A program made the translations under genes and the position numbers. Positions 55,808-64,000 of a stretch of 64,000 bases of DNA are shown here, in pieces. Numbering within the stretch: position 1 is the stretch's first letter; the number at the start of each line of letters is the position of its first letter. A model generated the notes under the pieces. It ran no database searches. It had not been told where the DNA came from and saw only the letters and a program-made list of their open reading frames with translations. This stretch comes from Halomonas sp. (GTDB taxonomy: Bacteria; Pseudomonadota; Gammaproteobacteria; Pseudomonadales; Halomonadaceae), in contig NZ_JAGOBJ010000010.1 in the NCBI RefSeq assembly GCF_017983445.1, positions 148,908 to 212,907 on the forward strand. Direction: 5' to 3'.

Positions 55808-56632
55808 ATGCTGGAAGTTCCGATTAGCTGGCAACTTGCCAAAGTAGCGGTGTCCGTCGGTATGGTGCTGGGCTTGGGGGCGATTGCCGTACGCGTAAGC
55901 CCGAAAATAGCCGGGCTGTTGTCGGGCTACCCTTTAGGCACGGCGCTGGCTCTATTCTTTATTGGCCTGGAAATTTCGCCCACGTTTGCGGCTGAAAGCG
56001 CCATTCACACGCTTGCTGGCTTTACCGCCACCATGGCACTGGGAGCAGGTTACTGGCTTTGCGGGCGCAAGCCAGGGCTTAAAGGCGTATTAATCGGGAT
56101 TACAGGCGCTATCACGGCGTGGTTTATAGTCAGCCTGGTGCTTGCCCAGTTCGAATTTACCCGCCTGACGGGCACGCTGGTGACGCTTTGCGCCATCGTG
56201 TTTTTTACGTGGATTTTCCAGCGTATTCCAGACAGCTTGGCCACCTCACGCCAGTCTTTTTCCTGGGGTACTTTATGTATCCGCGCGCTGCTGGCCACCG
56301 TTATCATTTTTGCTATCACAAGCCTTGCCCACTGGGTGCCGCCTGCCTGGGCGGGCACGTTGGCGGCTTTTCCCGTCACTATGCTGCCGTTTTTGCTGAT
56401 TTTGCATATCAGCCAAGGCCCCGCGCCAACCGCTACCGTCATCAAGCATTACCCCATGGGGCTGGGCTCGCTTTTAAGCTACGCCCTGTGTGTCTCCTAC
56501 ACCTATGAAACACTGGGAATCGCGCTTGGCACCCTGGCGGGTTTTGGGGTGGCGACACTGTGGTTACTCGGCTGGCTGCAGGCACAACGCTGGCTTGTTG
56601 CGCGGCGGGCACCACGCCGACAAGCGACTTGA
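55808..56632 (+). CDS. Polytopic membrane protein of unknown function
   Basis: 274 residues with about eight to nine membrane segments. Two halves look related: GLLSGYPLGTALALFFIGLEISPT (about 36-58) and AGTLAAFPVTMLPFLLILHISQGP (about 184-207) occupy matching positions, suggesting an internal duplication of four-helix units. No channel, transporter or enzyme motif I recognise. Ribosome site AAGGATAG before ATG 55808. Divergent from the HNH gene. Confidence 0.68.
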   Translation: MLEVPISWQLAKVAVSVGMVLGLGAIAVRVSPKIAGLLSGYPLGTALALFFIGLEISPTFAAESAIHTLAGFTATMALGAGYWLCGRKPGLKGVLIGITGAITAWFIVSLVLAQFEFTRLTGTLVTLCAIVFFTWIFQRIPDSLATSRQSFSWGTLCIRALLATVIIFAITSLAHWVPPAWAGTLAAFPVTMLPFLLILHISQGPAPTATVIKHYPMGLGSLLSYALCVSYTYETLGIALGTLAGFGVATLWLLGWLQAQRWLVARRAPRRQAT

Positions 56633-56686
56633 CCAAGCGCTTGCTTGGGGCAATCCTGAAGGCTTACCAATAACAAGGCGACTGCC

Positions 56687-57088
56687 ATGTTCACCCGTAC
56701 GATTGAGCCCGCTTTTTATGATACCGATGCACTAGGCCATATTAATAATACGCGCCTGCCGGCCTGGTTTGAGCTGGCCCGCAATGACCTGTTCAAGCTT
56801 TTTACGCCCAACCTGGATCCTAAACAGTGGCGCTTGATTATGGCGCGCATGGAAATCGACTATCGTGCTGAACTGTTTTACGGCCATAACATCGAATTAC
56901 GCACCTACTTGACGCGCTTGGGCAATAGCTCATTTACGGTGACTCAGGAAGCTCGCCAGCACGGCACCTTGACCAATCTCGGCCATACCGTAATGGTACA
57001 GTATGATCATCAGGCTAAATGCGCCGTGCCTATTGAAGGCAAGTTACGCGACGCCTTGTCAGCCCATTTACAAGATGCGCCCGCCTGA
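56687..57088 (+). CDS. Acyl-CoA thioesterase (4HBT/YbgC-like)
   Basis: 133-residue single hotdog domain. FYDTDALGHINNTRLPAWFELARNDL holds the conserved Asp and HxNN motif. Substrate unknown; short- to medium-chain acyl-CoA is typical for this type. A second hotdog thioesterase is cut by the window's left edge. 38 nt before the next gene. Confidence 0.88.
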   Translation: MFTRTIEPAFYDTDALGHINNTRLPAWFELARNDLFKLFTPNLDPKQWRLIMARMEIDYRAELFYGHNIELRTYLTRLGNSSFTVTQEARQHGTLTNLGHTVMVQYDHQAKCAVPIEGKLRDALSAHLQDAPA

Positions 57089-57125
57089 CGCACTGCCCCG
57101 CCGATGGGGCAACCAGGAGTACAGC

Positions 57126-57428
57126 ATGGCCATTCGCTATAATCTCTGGCTAGACCCTGAAAATACCGCGCAGCATCGCGCTGTCGAAGCGGATCTTGAA
57201 CACTATTTCATGGAACGCTTTGCGGACTATCCGCATATCCGCTTGTTCGGGGCTGACCCTTACGATTATGATGCCCCGTTTAATCGCCTTTATGACGTGC
57301 TGATGGCACGAGCCGCCGAGTATTGCGAGCGGACATGGTGCTATGTAGCGTCCCCTGAGCAGTTGAATCGCTGCTTTTTCCGTGCTGTTGGCCGCTCCAA
57401 TAAATTTGTTCAAGACGACCGTTCCTGA
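57126..57428 (+). CDS. Small conserved-looking hypothetical protein
   Basis: 100 residues from ATG 57126 with an AGGAG ribosome site. Soluble, rich in aromatic and charged residues (IRLFGADPYDYDAPFNRLYDVL, EYCERTWCYVASPEQL). No known motif. Lies between the thioesterase and the DUF501 gene (12-nt gap), probably cotranscribed with both. Confidence 0.7.
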   Translation: MAIRYNLWLDPENTAQHRAVEADLEHYFMERFADYPHIRLFGADPYDYDAPFNRLYDVLMARAAEYCERTWCYVASPEQLNRCFFRAVGRSNKFVQDDRS

Positions 57429-57440
57429 GAGACCAACCTG

Positions 57441-57962
57441 ATGGTGAGTCGCACCAACCAAGCGCCCGATGAGCGCCAGCTGGCTATTATTACCCAGCAG
57501 CTAGGCCGCGCGCCGCGCGGCATCGAAGCCGTCGCCGCGACCGATAGTCAAGGAACACCGCTGGTATTACGCATGGCGCCTATCGTGGATGATAAGCCCT
57601 TTCCTACGCTGTACTGGCTGTGCTCTGACGTGCTGAAAGTGGAGATTTCCCGTATTGAAGCCGTAGGGGTCATCAAATCACTCGAACAGCGCCTGCAGGA
57701 TGAGCCTGCCTTTCTGGAAAGCTACCAGCAGAGCCACCGCGACTACGTCAAAGCCCGCTGGGACTATATGAGTGATGCCCAGCGTGCCGAGGTTACCCGG
57801 CTGGGTTACACGGACGTGCTTACCGAGCGTGGCATTGGCGGTATAAGCAACTGGCAGCAGGTGCGCTGCCTGCACACCCAGTACGCCCATCATCTATGTG
57901 GCGACAACGTTATTGGTCAGTGGATGGACGAGCACCATCAGATCGATCGTTTTATCCCGTAA
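57441..57962 (+). CDS. DUF501 domain-containing protein
   Basis: 173 residues. PFPTLYWLCSDVLKVEISRI, GIGGISNWQQVRCLHTQYAHHL and CGDNVIGQW are the typical blocks of DUF501, with conserved Cys and His that could bind a metal. Function unknown. Ribosome site is weak (GAGAGACCAACCTG). Followed 35 nt later by the LOG gene. Confidence 0.85.
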   Translation: MVSRTNQAPDERQLAIITQQLGRAPRGIEAVAATDSQGTPLVLRMAPIVDDKPFPTLYWLCSDVLKVEISRIEAVGVIKSLEQRLQDEPAFLESYQQSHRDYVKARWDYMSDAQRAEVTRLGYTDVLTERGIGGISNWQQVRCLHTQYAHHLCGDNVIGQWMDEHHQIDRFIP

Positions 57963-57997
57963 AGCGCCATTCAATATTCGTTTAAGGAACCCGATTA

Positions 57998-58540
57998 ATG
58001 TCCCGTATTTGCGTTTATCTTGGTTCGCGTGAAGGCAGCCGTCCGGTTTATCGTCAAGCCGCCCAGGCATTGGGTACAGCACTGGCCGAGCGAGGCCATA
58101 CGCTGGTCTACGGCGGTGCGCGGATTGGCCTGATGGGTGAGCTTGCCAATGCGGCACTAGCCGCCGGAGGAAGCGTTATTGGCGTGATGCCGGATCATCT
58201 GGTGGAGCGTGAGCAAGCCCACTTTGGGCTTACCGAGCTTATCCGCGTGGCCAATATGCATGAGCGCAAAGCCACCATGGCGGCCAACGCCGATGCGTTT
58301 ATCGCCATGCCGGGCGGCATTGGGACGTTTGAAGAGCTATTTGAAATCTGGACATGGGGCTATCTGGGCCTGCATGACAAACCCATGGGCCTGCTAAATA
58401 TCGATGATTTTTATGGGCCGCTTTTAACATTTTTGGACAGCACCGTAGCCAACGGCTTTCTAGCCCAGGCAACGCGTGACATGCTGCAGGATGCGCAAAC
58501 CCCACAGGCGCTACTCAATGCACTTGATATACGCTTATAG
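57998..58540 (+). CDS. LOG-family nucleotide hydrolase-like protein
   Basis: 180 residues of the LOG (Lonely Guy, TIGR00730) Rossmann fold. [17 protein letters not shown] binds phosphate and [20 protein letters not shown] is the catalytic PGGxGTxxE motif. Bacterial members hydrolyse nucleotide 5'-monophosphates to base and ribose 5-phosphate, acting on AMP. Ribosome site AAGGAA. Convergent with the exonuclease gene. Confidence 0.9.
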   Translation: MSRICVYLGSREGSRPVYRQAAQALGTALAERGHTLVYGGARIGLMGELANAALAAGGSVIGVMPDHLVEREQAHFGLTELIRVANMHERKATMAANADAFIAMPGGIGTFEELFEIWTWGYLGLHDKPMGLLNIDDFYGPLLTFLDSTVANGFLAQATRDMLQDAQTPQALLNALDIRL

Positions 58541-58567
58541 GCTTTTATAAACCTGCCTGAAACGGCG

Positions 58568-59083
58568 TTAGCTTTCCGTCAGCAGGCGGGTACGCTGGTA
58601 GGTAAGCTGCAACAAGCGGGCGTCTTCACCGGCGCGATGGCGATTAATATCACGCTCGGCAATCATGCTCTCTTTAGTATGGCTCCAAAGGGCCTGCTGC
58701 TCTTCGCTGAGCAAGATACGCAACGCTTCAAGTCGAAAGCGTGGCAGCATGCCGGCATGATGGAAAAGCAGCGACAGCCAGGTGTTATCGTACCCCCAGC
58801 TGTCGCTATAGGCCTTCCCCAAACGACTTAGCTCATCGTTCAGCCATTGGGCGACCTGCTGAACAGGATATCCCTCTGCGAGCAGGCGATCACGCGAGAT
58901 ACCGTGCAAAAGCTCAGCTTTAGGGTCCCAGTGGGTCCACTCTTCCAGAGGCTGAATAAGAAACGCGCAGCAGCTACCGTCAGCACGCGCGATGCCGACT
59001 TCTATCGGATAACTGCCACGCCCGAATCCGGACGCTTCAATATCTAGTACGGTAGGTAGCGTCTCGGACACTGATTTCCTCAT
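58568..59083 (-). CDS. DEDDh-type 3'-5' exonuclease-like protein
   Basis: 171 residues. LDIEASGFGRGSYPIEVGIA supplies the DxE motif, WGYDNTWL the second Asp, and HRAGEDARLL the His and last Asp of the DEDDh site, so the active site looks intact. Similar to RNase T/DNA polymerase epsilon-type nucleases but with a short C-terminus. Substrate unknown. 35 nt upstream of the Sel1 gene end. Confidence 0.8.
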   Translation of the reverse strand: MRKSVSETLPTVLDIEASGFGRGSYPIEVGIARADGSCCAFLIQPLEEWTHWDPKAELLHGISRDRLLAEGYPVQQVAQWLNDELSRLGKAYSDSWGYDNTWLSLLFHHAGMLPRFRLEALRILLSEEQQALWSHTKESMIAERDINRHRAGEDARLLQLTYQRTRLLTES

Positions 59084-59118
59084 TCAATCATTGCGCATAG
59101 TGATCGTTCAGCGGCCCC

Positions 59119-59613
59119 TTACGCGGCGGCGGCATCGTTAAGCGGCTGGCGATCCGCCAAGCGTTGCCAATAAGCGGCCTGCCCGGCGTCTACGGCTAAG
59201 CCTAGCTCACCCAATCGGTAGGCGCAGGCTAACCGCTCAGCGGCCAGATAATGTCCCGCCTGGGCGGCACGGGCATACCAGGTTACCGCATAGTCTTCAC
59301 GACGCGGATACTGTGCACAGCCATGCTCGTAGATTTGCGCTACCTGAAACTGCGACTTTACGTCGCCAGACTGAGCGGCTTCTACGACATAACGCGCGCC
59401 TCGTGCCTTATCCTGCGGCGAAAGACTGCGATGAAACAGCATATGCCCGTAAACGGACAGCGCATCCGGATGCCCTGCATCAGCGCAGCGCTTGAACAGT
59501 CGCATGGTCAGGCGCTGTGTACGCTTGGAACGCGGAAGCAACCAACGGTTTTGAAAAAGCCGTTCGGCTAAGCGAAATTCTAATCGAGTAAACAAAGATG
59601 ATGCCTGCGGCAT
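59119..59613 (-). CDS. Sel1/TPR-repeat protein
   Basis: 164 residues with about three Sel1-like helical repeats (AGHPDALSVYGHMLF, SGDVKSQFQVAQIYEHG, AGHYLAAERLACAYRLG). Start at ATG 59613 (weak AGGGTGG ribosome site); a GTG at 59658 would add 15 residues. Positively charged first third (RNRWLLPRSKRTQR type). Sel1 repeats mediate protein contacts. Upstream region 59614-59863 holds a small hairpin (59689-59705) and the tas promoter, otherwise nothing. Confidence 0.75.
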   Translation of the reverse strand: MPQASSLFTRLEFRLAERLFQNRWLLPRSKRTQRLTMRLFKRCADAGHPDALSVYGHMLFHRSLSPQDKARGARYVVEAAQSGDVKSQFQVAQIYEHGCAQYPRREDYAVTWYARAAQAGHYLAAERLACAYRLGELGLAVDAGQAAYWQRLADRQPLNDAAAA

Positions 59614-59863
59614 GGCAAACCACCCTGCCAATTTGTTGAGACCTTGATTAGCGATCACTACATCATTTGATTGCCAACCAAACGAGAAACCGGCCTTTAG
59701 CCGGTCGATGGGCTGGCAAGCATACGCCTGCCTTTGCGACGACTCAACCCCATTGATTTGCTGCTTTTAAATTGCCTCGCTAACATGCCTGTCACACATC
59801 ACCATTAATCATGATAATAAACGCCTATTCGGCGGCAATTTTCGCCTTAGCGAGGAGATAAAA

Positions 59864-60895
59864 ATGCAAACGCGCCCACTTGGCAGAACGGGAATTGAAG
59901 TCAGTCGACTCTGCCTAGGTACGATGACGTTTGGCGAGCAAAACAGCGAAGCAGAAGCTCACGAACAGCTGGATCGCGCTGTTGCTTTCGGTATCAACTT
60001 CATCGATACCGCTGAAATGTACCCTGTGCCACCTATGGCGGAGACCCAGGGCTTAACCGAAACGTATATCGGCAGCTGGCTGAAACAGCGTGGCGCGCGC
60101 GATGACGTCATCATTGCGACCAAGGCGGTGGGCCCGGGCCCTGAGCATATTCGGGGCGGCCCACGCATGACGCGCGAGCACATTCATCAGGCAATCGACG
60201 ATAGCCTTAAGCGTTTACAGACAGACTATGTCGACCTGTATCAACTGCACTGGCCGGATCGCAACACTAACTTTTTTGGCAAGTTGGGCTACACCCACCA
60301 GGATCAGGAAGACGCCACGCCGCTTGAAGAAACACTTTCTGCGCTTAAAGAGCTGGTCGACGCTGGCAAGGTACGATCGATTGGCCTATCCAACGATACG
60401 CCGTGGGGCGTGATGCGCTCGCTTTATCTGGCTGAGAAAATGAATTTGCCGCGCGTGGCATCAGTACAAAACCCCTACAACCTGCTTAACCGTTCGTTTG
60501 AAGTCGGCTTGGCGGAAATCGCCCACCGCGAAGATGTTGGCTTACTGGCCTACTCGCCGCTGGGCTTTGGCGTGCTTTCCGGCAAATATCTGAACGGCGC
60601 CTGGCCTGAAAAAGGTCGTCTGACGCTTTATGAGCGCTTTAAGCGCTATACATCGCCCGAAGCAGAGGCAGCCACACAAGCGTACGTTGATCTAGCCCGC
60701 GAGCATAATCTTGACCCGGCGCAGATGGCACTGGCGTTCATCAATTCACGCAGCTTCCTGACCAGTAATATTATTGGTGCCACTACCCTTGACCAGTTGG
60801 AAAGCAATCTGGCCAGTGAGAGCCTCAAGCTTGACGACGAGGTGCTGGATGCCATCGACAATATCCACCGCCGAATGCCTAATCCCTGCCCTTGA
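59864..60895 (+). CDS. tas: NADP(H)-dependent aldo-keto reductase, Tas type
   Basis: 343 residues of the AKR fold. TMTFGEQNSEAEAHEQLDRA, IDTAEMYPVPPMAETQGLTE (catalytic Tyr region), KAVGPGPEH, QLHWPDR (Lys/His sites) and QNPYNLLNRSFEVGLAE match E. coli Tas, a reductase that can replace tyrosine-auxotrophy functions. GCGAGGAG ribosome site. Ends within a 19-bp tandem repeat and a hairpin terminator. Confidence 0.92.
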   Translation: MQTRPLGRTGIEVSRLCLGTMTFGEQNSEAEAHEQLDRAVAFGINFIDTAEMYPVPPMAETQGLTETYIGSWLKQRGARDDVIIATKAVGPGPEHIRGGPRMTREHIHQAIDDSLKRLQTDYVDLYQLHWPDRNTNFFGKLGYTHQDQEDATPLEETLSALKELVDAGKVRSIGLSNDTPWGVMRSLYLAEKMNLPRVASVQNPYNLLNRSFEVGLAEIAHREDVGLLAYSPLGFGVLSGKYLNGAWPEKGRLTLYERFKRYTSPEAEAATQAYVDLAREHNLDPAQMALAFINSRSFLTSNIIGATTLDQLESNLASESLKLDDEVLDAIDNIHRRMPNPCP

Positions 60896-60929
60896 GTCTT
60901 GGATAAGTCCTTGAGCCTTGGATAAGTAT
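60892..60929 (+). repeat. 19-bp tandem repeat across the tas stop codon
   Basis: TTGAGTCTTGGATAAGTCC (60892-60910) is followed by TTGAGCCTTGGATAAGTAT (60911-60929); the first copy contains the tas stop. Probably a duplication event; no known binding site. Confidence 0.7.
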
Positions 60930-60949
60930 AGTGACGCTATGAAGGCGAT

Positions 60950-60972
60950 AGCCTCGGCCAACGCCGAGGCTT
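60950..60972 (+). terminator. Terminator after tas
   Basis: AGCCTCGG, loop CCAACG, CCGAGGCT followed by TGATAT: an 8-bp GC-rich stem 55 nt past the tas stop; T-run poor. Confidence 0.55.
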
Positions 60973-61030
60973 GATATACTAGCGGCCATACATTTGTTAT
61001 TAGGTTTTGCATCGGCTGAAGGAGCTCACC

Positions 61031-61810
61031 TTGCTAAGCGTTATTTCGCCAGCCAAGACGCTGGATTTTGAAACGCCCTCTACGACCAAGCATGTTACGC
61101 AGCCCGACTTTCTCAGTGAAAGCCAATCGTTGATTGATATTCTGCGTGATTACTCACCTCAGCAGATCAGTGATTTGATGGGTATTAGCGATAAGCTGGC
61201 TGGCCTTAATGCGGCCCGTTTCGCTGAGTGGGAACCGCCGTTTTCGCTTGAGAATGCGAAACCTGCCGCCCAGGCGTTTCAGGGCGATGTTTATACCGGG
61301 CTGGAGGCTGAAACGTTCAGCGATGCGGATAACCGTTTTGCTCAGCAGCACCTGCGTATTCTCTCAGGCCTGTATGGTTTGCTGCGGCCGCTGGATCTGA
61401 TCCAGGCCTATCGGCTGGAGATGGGTATCAAACTGTCTAACCAGGCCGGTAAGGATTTATACGCTTACTGGAAGCCTACGCTCACTAAAGCGCTTGATGA
61501 CGCTATTGCACAAAGCGGCTCTAAAATCTTGGTCAACCTTGCGTCCAACGAGTACTTTAAAGCGGTGGATGCTAAGAAGCTTGATGCGCGCATTATTACG
61601 CCGGTATTTAAAGATGAGAAAAACGGCACGTTTAAAATTATCAGCTTTTACGCCAAAAAAGCACGTGGGCTGATGAGCGCCTGGATCATTAACCAGAAAA
61701 TTAATGACCCTGACGAGCTTAAAACCTTTAACGTTGCGGGCTATCGCTTTGATGCCGCCTCTTCTGAAGGCGATACGCTCGTCTTTACCCGCACAGAAGC
61801 CGATCGCTAA
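61031..61810 (+). CDS. yaaA: Peroxide stress protein YaaA
   Basis: 259 residues from TTG 61031 (GGAG six bases before it; [13 protein letters not shown] matches the family N-terminus, and E. coli has 258). Conserved [52 protein letters not shown] and [17 protein letters not shown]. Lowers intracellular iron and DNA damage during peroxide stress. Convergent with the isochorismatase gene. Confidence 0.93.
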   Translation: MLSVISPAKTLDFETPSTTKHVTQPDFLSESQSLIDILRDYSPQQISDLMGISDKLAGLNAARFAEWEPPFSLENAKPAAQAFQGDVYTGLEAETFSDADNRFAQQHLRILSGLYGLLRPLDLIQAYRLEMGIKLSNQAGKDLYAYWKPTLTKALDDAIAQSGSKILVNLASNEYFKAVDAKKLDARIITPVFKDEKNGTFKIISFYAKKARGLMSAWIINQKINDPDELKTFNVAGYRFDAASSEGDTLVFTRTEADR

Positions 61811-61828
61811 ATGGCAACTCACCTTTGG

Positions 61829-62404
61829 CTAGAAAAATGTGGCGGCGCGTGAGGAGCGTGGCTTTAGAAAGCGCTGATGCACGTCTTTAAACAGTGTGTT
61901 ATCACAACGGTGAAGCCATTCGTAGGCCACCATATCTGACGTCACAGCGATGGCACCGTGAGCACAGGCACGCTCACGGGCAAGGCGCGCTTCATCACGG
62001 CGGCGGCTGGCCGTCGCTTCACTTAGCCAATACACGCTGTAGCCTGCCTCAAGCAGGCCAAGCGCGCTCTGTAGCACGCAGATGTGGGCTTCTGTTCCAC
62101 AGATCACTATCTGCTGCACCGACTGAGCTTTTAACGCCTGGGCGAATTCTGGCTCTTCCATCGCGCTGAAATGGTGTTTTTGCCAAATCTGATACTCACC
62201 CAACTCGCTTAATAAGTCAGGTGCCGTATTTCCCAACTTTTCAGGATATTGCTCGGTAAGCCATACAGGCACGTCTAAAACTTCGGCTACTTGTGCAATC
62301 CAGGCAGCTTCTGCGATTACTTTTACACCACCCTCAATAACGGGGAGTAAACCTGCTTGAAAATCGACCAGCAGCAGCAGACTGCGATCTCGTTGAAGGC
62401 GCAC
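61829..62404 (-). CDS. Isochorismatase-family hydrolase
   Basis: 191 residues from a GTG with AAGGGGG upstream. Cysteine hydrolase triad: Asp in LLLLVDFQAGLLPV, Lys in WQKHHFSAM and Cys in IVICGTEAHICVLQSALGLL. YcaC-like; substrate unknown (could be a nicotinamidase-like amide or other). No partner genes. The 144-nt divergent gap to the Tim44-like gene (62405-62548) holds no confident regulator site. Confidence 0.88.
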   Translation of the reverse strand: MRLQRDRSLLLLVDFQAGLLPVIEGGVKVIAEAAWIAQVAEVLDVPVWLTEQYPEKLGNTAPDLLSELGEYQIWQKHHFSAMEEPEFAQALKAQSVQQIVICGTEAHICVLQSALGLLEAGYSVYWLSEATASRRRDEARLARERACAHGAIAVTSDMVAYEWLHRCDNTLFKDVHQRFLKPRSSRAATFF

Positions 62405-62548
62405 GCTTCCCCCTTATTCTTTGTGCTTATAGTGCGATTAAGATAGCCCATTCTTACGGCCCAGGCGCTAAACTAGCTGCTCAACTCTTTCTACACGCCC
62501 ATTAGCTGGGCTTACGTTCTTGATGGCTTTTAATCATTGGAGATTGCC

Positions 62549-63397
62549 ATGTTACGACAACTGTTTATCATGCTGCTGGTCAGCGTTATGGGGTTTAGCG
62601 TTGCGGTAGAGCACGCTGAAGCGCGCCGTATGGGCGGAGGCGGCAATGTGGGTAGTATGTCCCGCTCTGCGGATCGTCCGGCCAGCACTCCCAGCACACA
62701 ACAGGCTCAAGGTGGACAGAGCCAGGCGGGTGCTGCAGCAGCGCGTAGAGGCGGAATGGGCGGCATGATGGGTGGTCTGCTGGCCGGTGGGTTAATCGCC
62801 GCGCTGTTTTTTGGCGGCGCCTTTGATGAGCTAAGAATGATGGACCTGCTTATGATGGTCGGTATTGCGGTGCTGGCGATGATTGCCTTCCGCGCCTTTA
62901 TTCGCCAGCGCCGCCCCGCGCATGCTTCCGAATCCAACTACCAGCGCACGCAGCACGTGCCAGCCACGCCTGCCGCTGGCTCAGCAGGCGCGGCACCAGA
63001 TAGCCTGGCGAGCAGCCTGCAAAGTACGCCCGCCTGGTTTGATAAAGAGCAGTTTTTAAACGGCGCGAAAGAGCATTTCATGACGCTTCAGCGCGCCTGG
63101 GACAATAACGACTTTAGCCAGATTCAGGAGTATGTCACTCCTGAACTCTATAACCTGTTACGCACAGAGCGTGCTCAGCATCCGGCTAACAATCGTACCG
63201 ATATCGTGCGTCTGTTTGCTGAGCTTGGGGATATCAATGAGTACGATGGACATGCAGAGGCAAGCGTCATTTTCCACGGTATTATCGAAGAGAACGGGGA
63301 GCAGACCGAGTTTAATGAATCATGGCACTTAACCCGCGCAATGCGTGACCAGGCTCCTTGGTATGTACAGGGTATTGAACAAAACCCAGGCGCTTAA
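62549..63397 (+). CDS. Tim44-like domain membrane protein
   Basis: 282 residues. Signal-like N-terminus (MLRQLFIMLLVSVMGFSVAV), then a Gly/Ser/Gln-rich stretch (RRMGGGGNVGSMSRSADRPA), two membrane segments (about 75-110, GGMMGGLLAGGLIAALFFGGAF and LMMVGIAVLAMIAFRAF) and a C-terminal Tim44-like domain from about residue 160 (FLNGAKEHFMTLQRAWDNND, VTPELYNLLRTERAQ). GGAG ribosome site. Bacterial function unknown; a role at the inner membrane is likely. Confidence 0.86.
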   Translation: MLRQLFIMLLVSVMGFSVAVEHAEARRMGGGGNVGSMSRSADRPASTPSTQQAQGGQSQAGAAAARRGGMGGMMGGLLAGGLIAALFFGGAFDELRMMDLLMMVGIAVLAMIAFRAFIRQRRPAHASESNYQRTQHVPATPAAGSAGAAPDSLASSLQSTPAWFDKEQFLNGAKEHFMTLQRAWDNNDFSQIQEYVTPELYNLLRTERAQHPANNRTDIVRLFAELGDINEYDGHAEASVIFHGIIEENGEQTEFNESWHLTRAMRDQAPWYVQGIEQNPGA

Positions 63398-63420
63398 AAT
63401 CAGTATCTGATGATGCAAAA

Positions 63421-63463
63421 TAGCAAACAAAACGGCCGCTTTTAGCGGCCGTTTTGTTTGCTA
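63421..63463. terminator. Long perfect bidirectional terminator
   Basis: 20-bp perfect stem (TAGCAAACAAAACGGCCGCT with its complement) around a 3-nt TTT loop between the convergent Tim44-like gene and the lipoprotein gene. A-run and T-run on the two arms make it active both ways. Confidence 0.92.
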
Positions 63464-63503
63464 GGAAATACTCTAGTTAAATTTTTTACATCAACGCGTT
63501 AGA

Positions 63504-63692
63504 TTAATTTTCGGCAGCATCTTCGATATTCTCGCCTGCGTTCTCAATGCTTTCGCCAGCGCTTTCCATGCTGTTATCGATGCTTTCACCCGCTTCTTCA
63601 GCAGGCCCCTGGTTATCACAGGCAGCCAGGCCACTCACAAGCAGTGCCATCGCTACCGCAGCTGATAACTTCTTAATCAATTGGCCATTCAT
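63504..63692 (-). CDS. Small lipoprotein (entericidin-like)
   Basis: 62 residues from ATG 63692 with a GGAGGAG ribosome site. Signal MNGQLIKKLSAAVAMALLVS, lipobox GLAAC with the lipid-modified Cys, then an acidic mature part made of repeated E-S/N-I-E-N-A-G units (MESAGESIENAGENIEDAAE). Similar in build to entericidins and other small lipoproteins. Upstream 63693-63833 holds no other gene. Confidence 0.78.
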   Translation of the reverse strand: MNGQLIKKLSAAVAMALLVSGLAACDNQGPAEEAGESIDNSMESAGESIENAGENIEDAAEN

Positions 63693-63833
63693 CTTGTTTC
63701 TCCTCCCGAGATAACGCGTGAAGTGCTCTTCCATCAGTGTGCCGCATCATTTTAAAGATAACAGCACGGTATCACCACTTCTATCAAGGTAGCTGCTTGG
63801 AGACGAAAAGCGTAAGTAGTAAATTCCAGACAT

Positions 63834-63871
63834 AAAAAAATCCCCCCAGGCGCACGCCCGAGGGGATTTTT
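63834..63871 (-). terminator. Terminator of the rRNA operon
   Basis: Minus strand: AAAATCCCC-TC-GGGCG loop CGCC-GGGGGGATTTT and a T-run of seven, 10 nt after the 5S end. A strong rRNA-operon terminator. Confidence 0.9.
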
Positions 63872-63880
63872 AGTATAAGT

Positions 63881-63998
63881 GCCTGACGATGACCTACTCT
63901 CGCATGGGGAGACCCCACACTACCATCGGCGCTAAGCGGTTTCACTACTGAGTTCGGCAAGGGATCAGGTGGTTCACGCTCGCTATGGTCGTCAGGCG
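63881..63998 (-). rRNA. rrf: 5S ribosomal RNA
   Basis: On the minus strand the sequence reads GCCTGACGACCATAGCGAGC at the 5' end and ends GAGAGTAGGTCATCGTCAGGC, with CCACCTGATCCCTTGCCGAA and AGTAGTGAAACCGC in between, the standard bacterial 5S. About 118 nt; the 5' end is within a few bases of the window's edge. The rest of the rRNA operon (23S, 16S) must lie to the right. Confidence 0.95.
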
Positions 63999-64000
63999 TA

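Overview
The window reads as a stretch of gammaproteobacterial core chromosome, most likely Halomonas/Vreelandella or a close relative in the Oceanospirillales. The evidence is Pseudomonas/Halomonas-type gene order (coaBC-dut-algC-argB-slmA, ftsYEX-rpoH, ffh-rpsP-rimM-trmD-rplS, xerD-dsbC-hom-thrC-recJ, minCDE), moderately high GC and acidic proteins. This is inference from content; no database was searched. Genes are tightly packed, with many 4-nt ATGA, GTGA or TTGA overlaps. I found no insertion sequence, prophage, CRISPR array or integron.

Layout. 1-3.7 kb (mostly minus): end of a hotdog thioesterase, rlmI-type rRNA methyltransferase, mutM, rpmG, rpmB, radC. 3.9-9.2 kb (plus): coaBC, dut, algC, argB, slmA, small membrane protein. 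9.3-13.5 kb (minus): ftsY-ftsE-ftsX-rpoH. 13.6-22.4 kb: rsmD and zapB (plus), then a minus block of bolA, a holD-like clamp-loader psi gene, rimI, an MFS exporter, an acidic unknown, prfB (with its programmed +1 frameshift), lysS and a FadL porin. 22.7-25.8 kb (plus): copper module of a MerR regulator, CopA ATPase and a 26-residue membrane microprotein. 25.8-36.8 kb (minus): YitT protein, recJ, thrC, hom, dsbC, xerD, then rplS, trmD, rimM, rpsP, ffh. 37-39 kb (plus): ypjD and corB. 39-45.7 kb: plsC-like and TetR (minus), a degenerate SRAP protein and an M16 protease (plus), sbcB (minus). 45.8-51.6 kb: minCDE, a large DUF349 protein, phaB. 51.9-52.2 kb: initiator tRNA with a decayed second copy and a duplicated terminator. 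52.2-63.7 kb: mostly small genes, including a CnoX-like protein, a C-S lyase, HNH, DUF501, LOG, DEDDh exonuclease, Tas, YaaA, isochorismatase, Tim44-like and a small lipoprotein. The right edge holds a 5S rRNA on the minus strand, so an rRNA operon lies beyond it.

Functionally the window is housekeeping: translation and its RNA modification, protein targeting, division and site selection, DNA repair, and threonine, arginine and coenzyme A synthesis. The observations most worth following up are: the SRAP (YedK/HMCES-like) protein in which all four known active-site residues are replaced; the tRNA-fMet pseudogene with duplicated terminator; the U1-U72 end of the intact initiator tRNA; the long psi subunit with a proline/alanine linker; the truncated membrane anchor after copA; a CnoX-like protein without redox cysteines; and several short tandem or inverted repeats in control regions. 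I did not find a convincing new multi-gene system.
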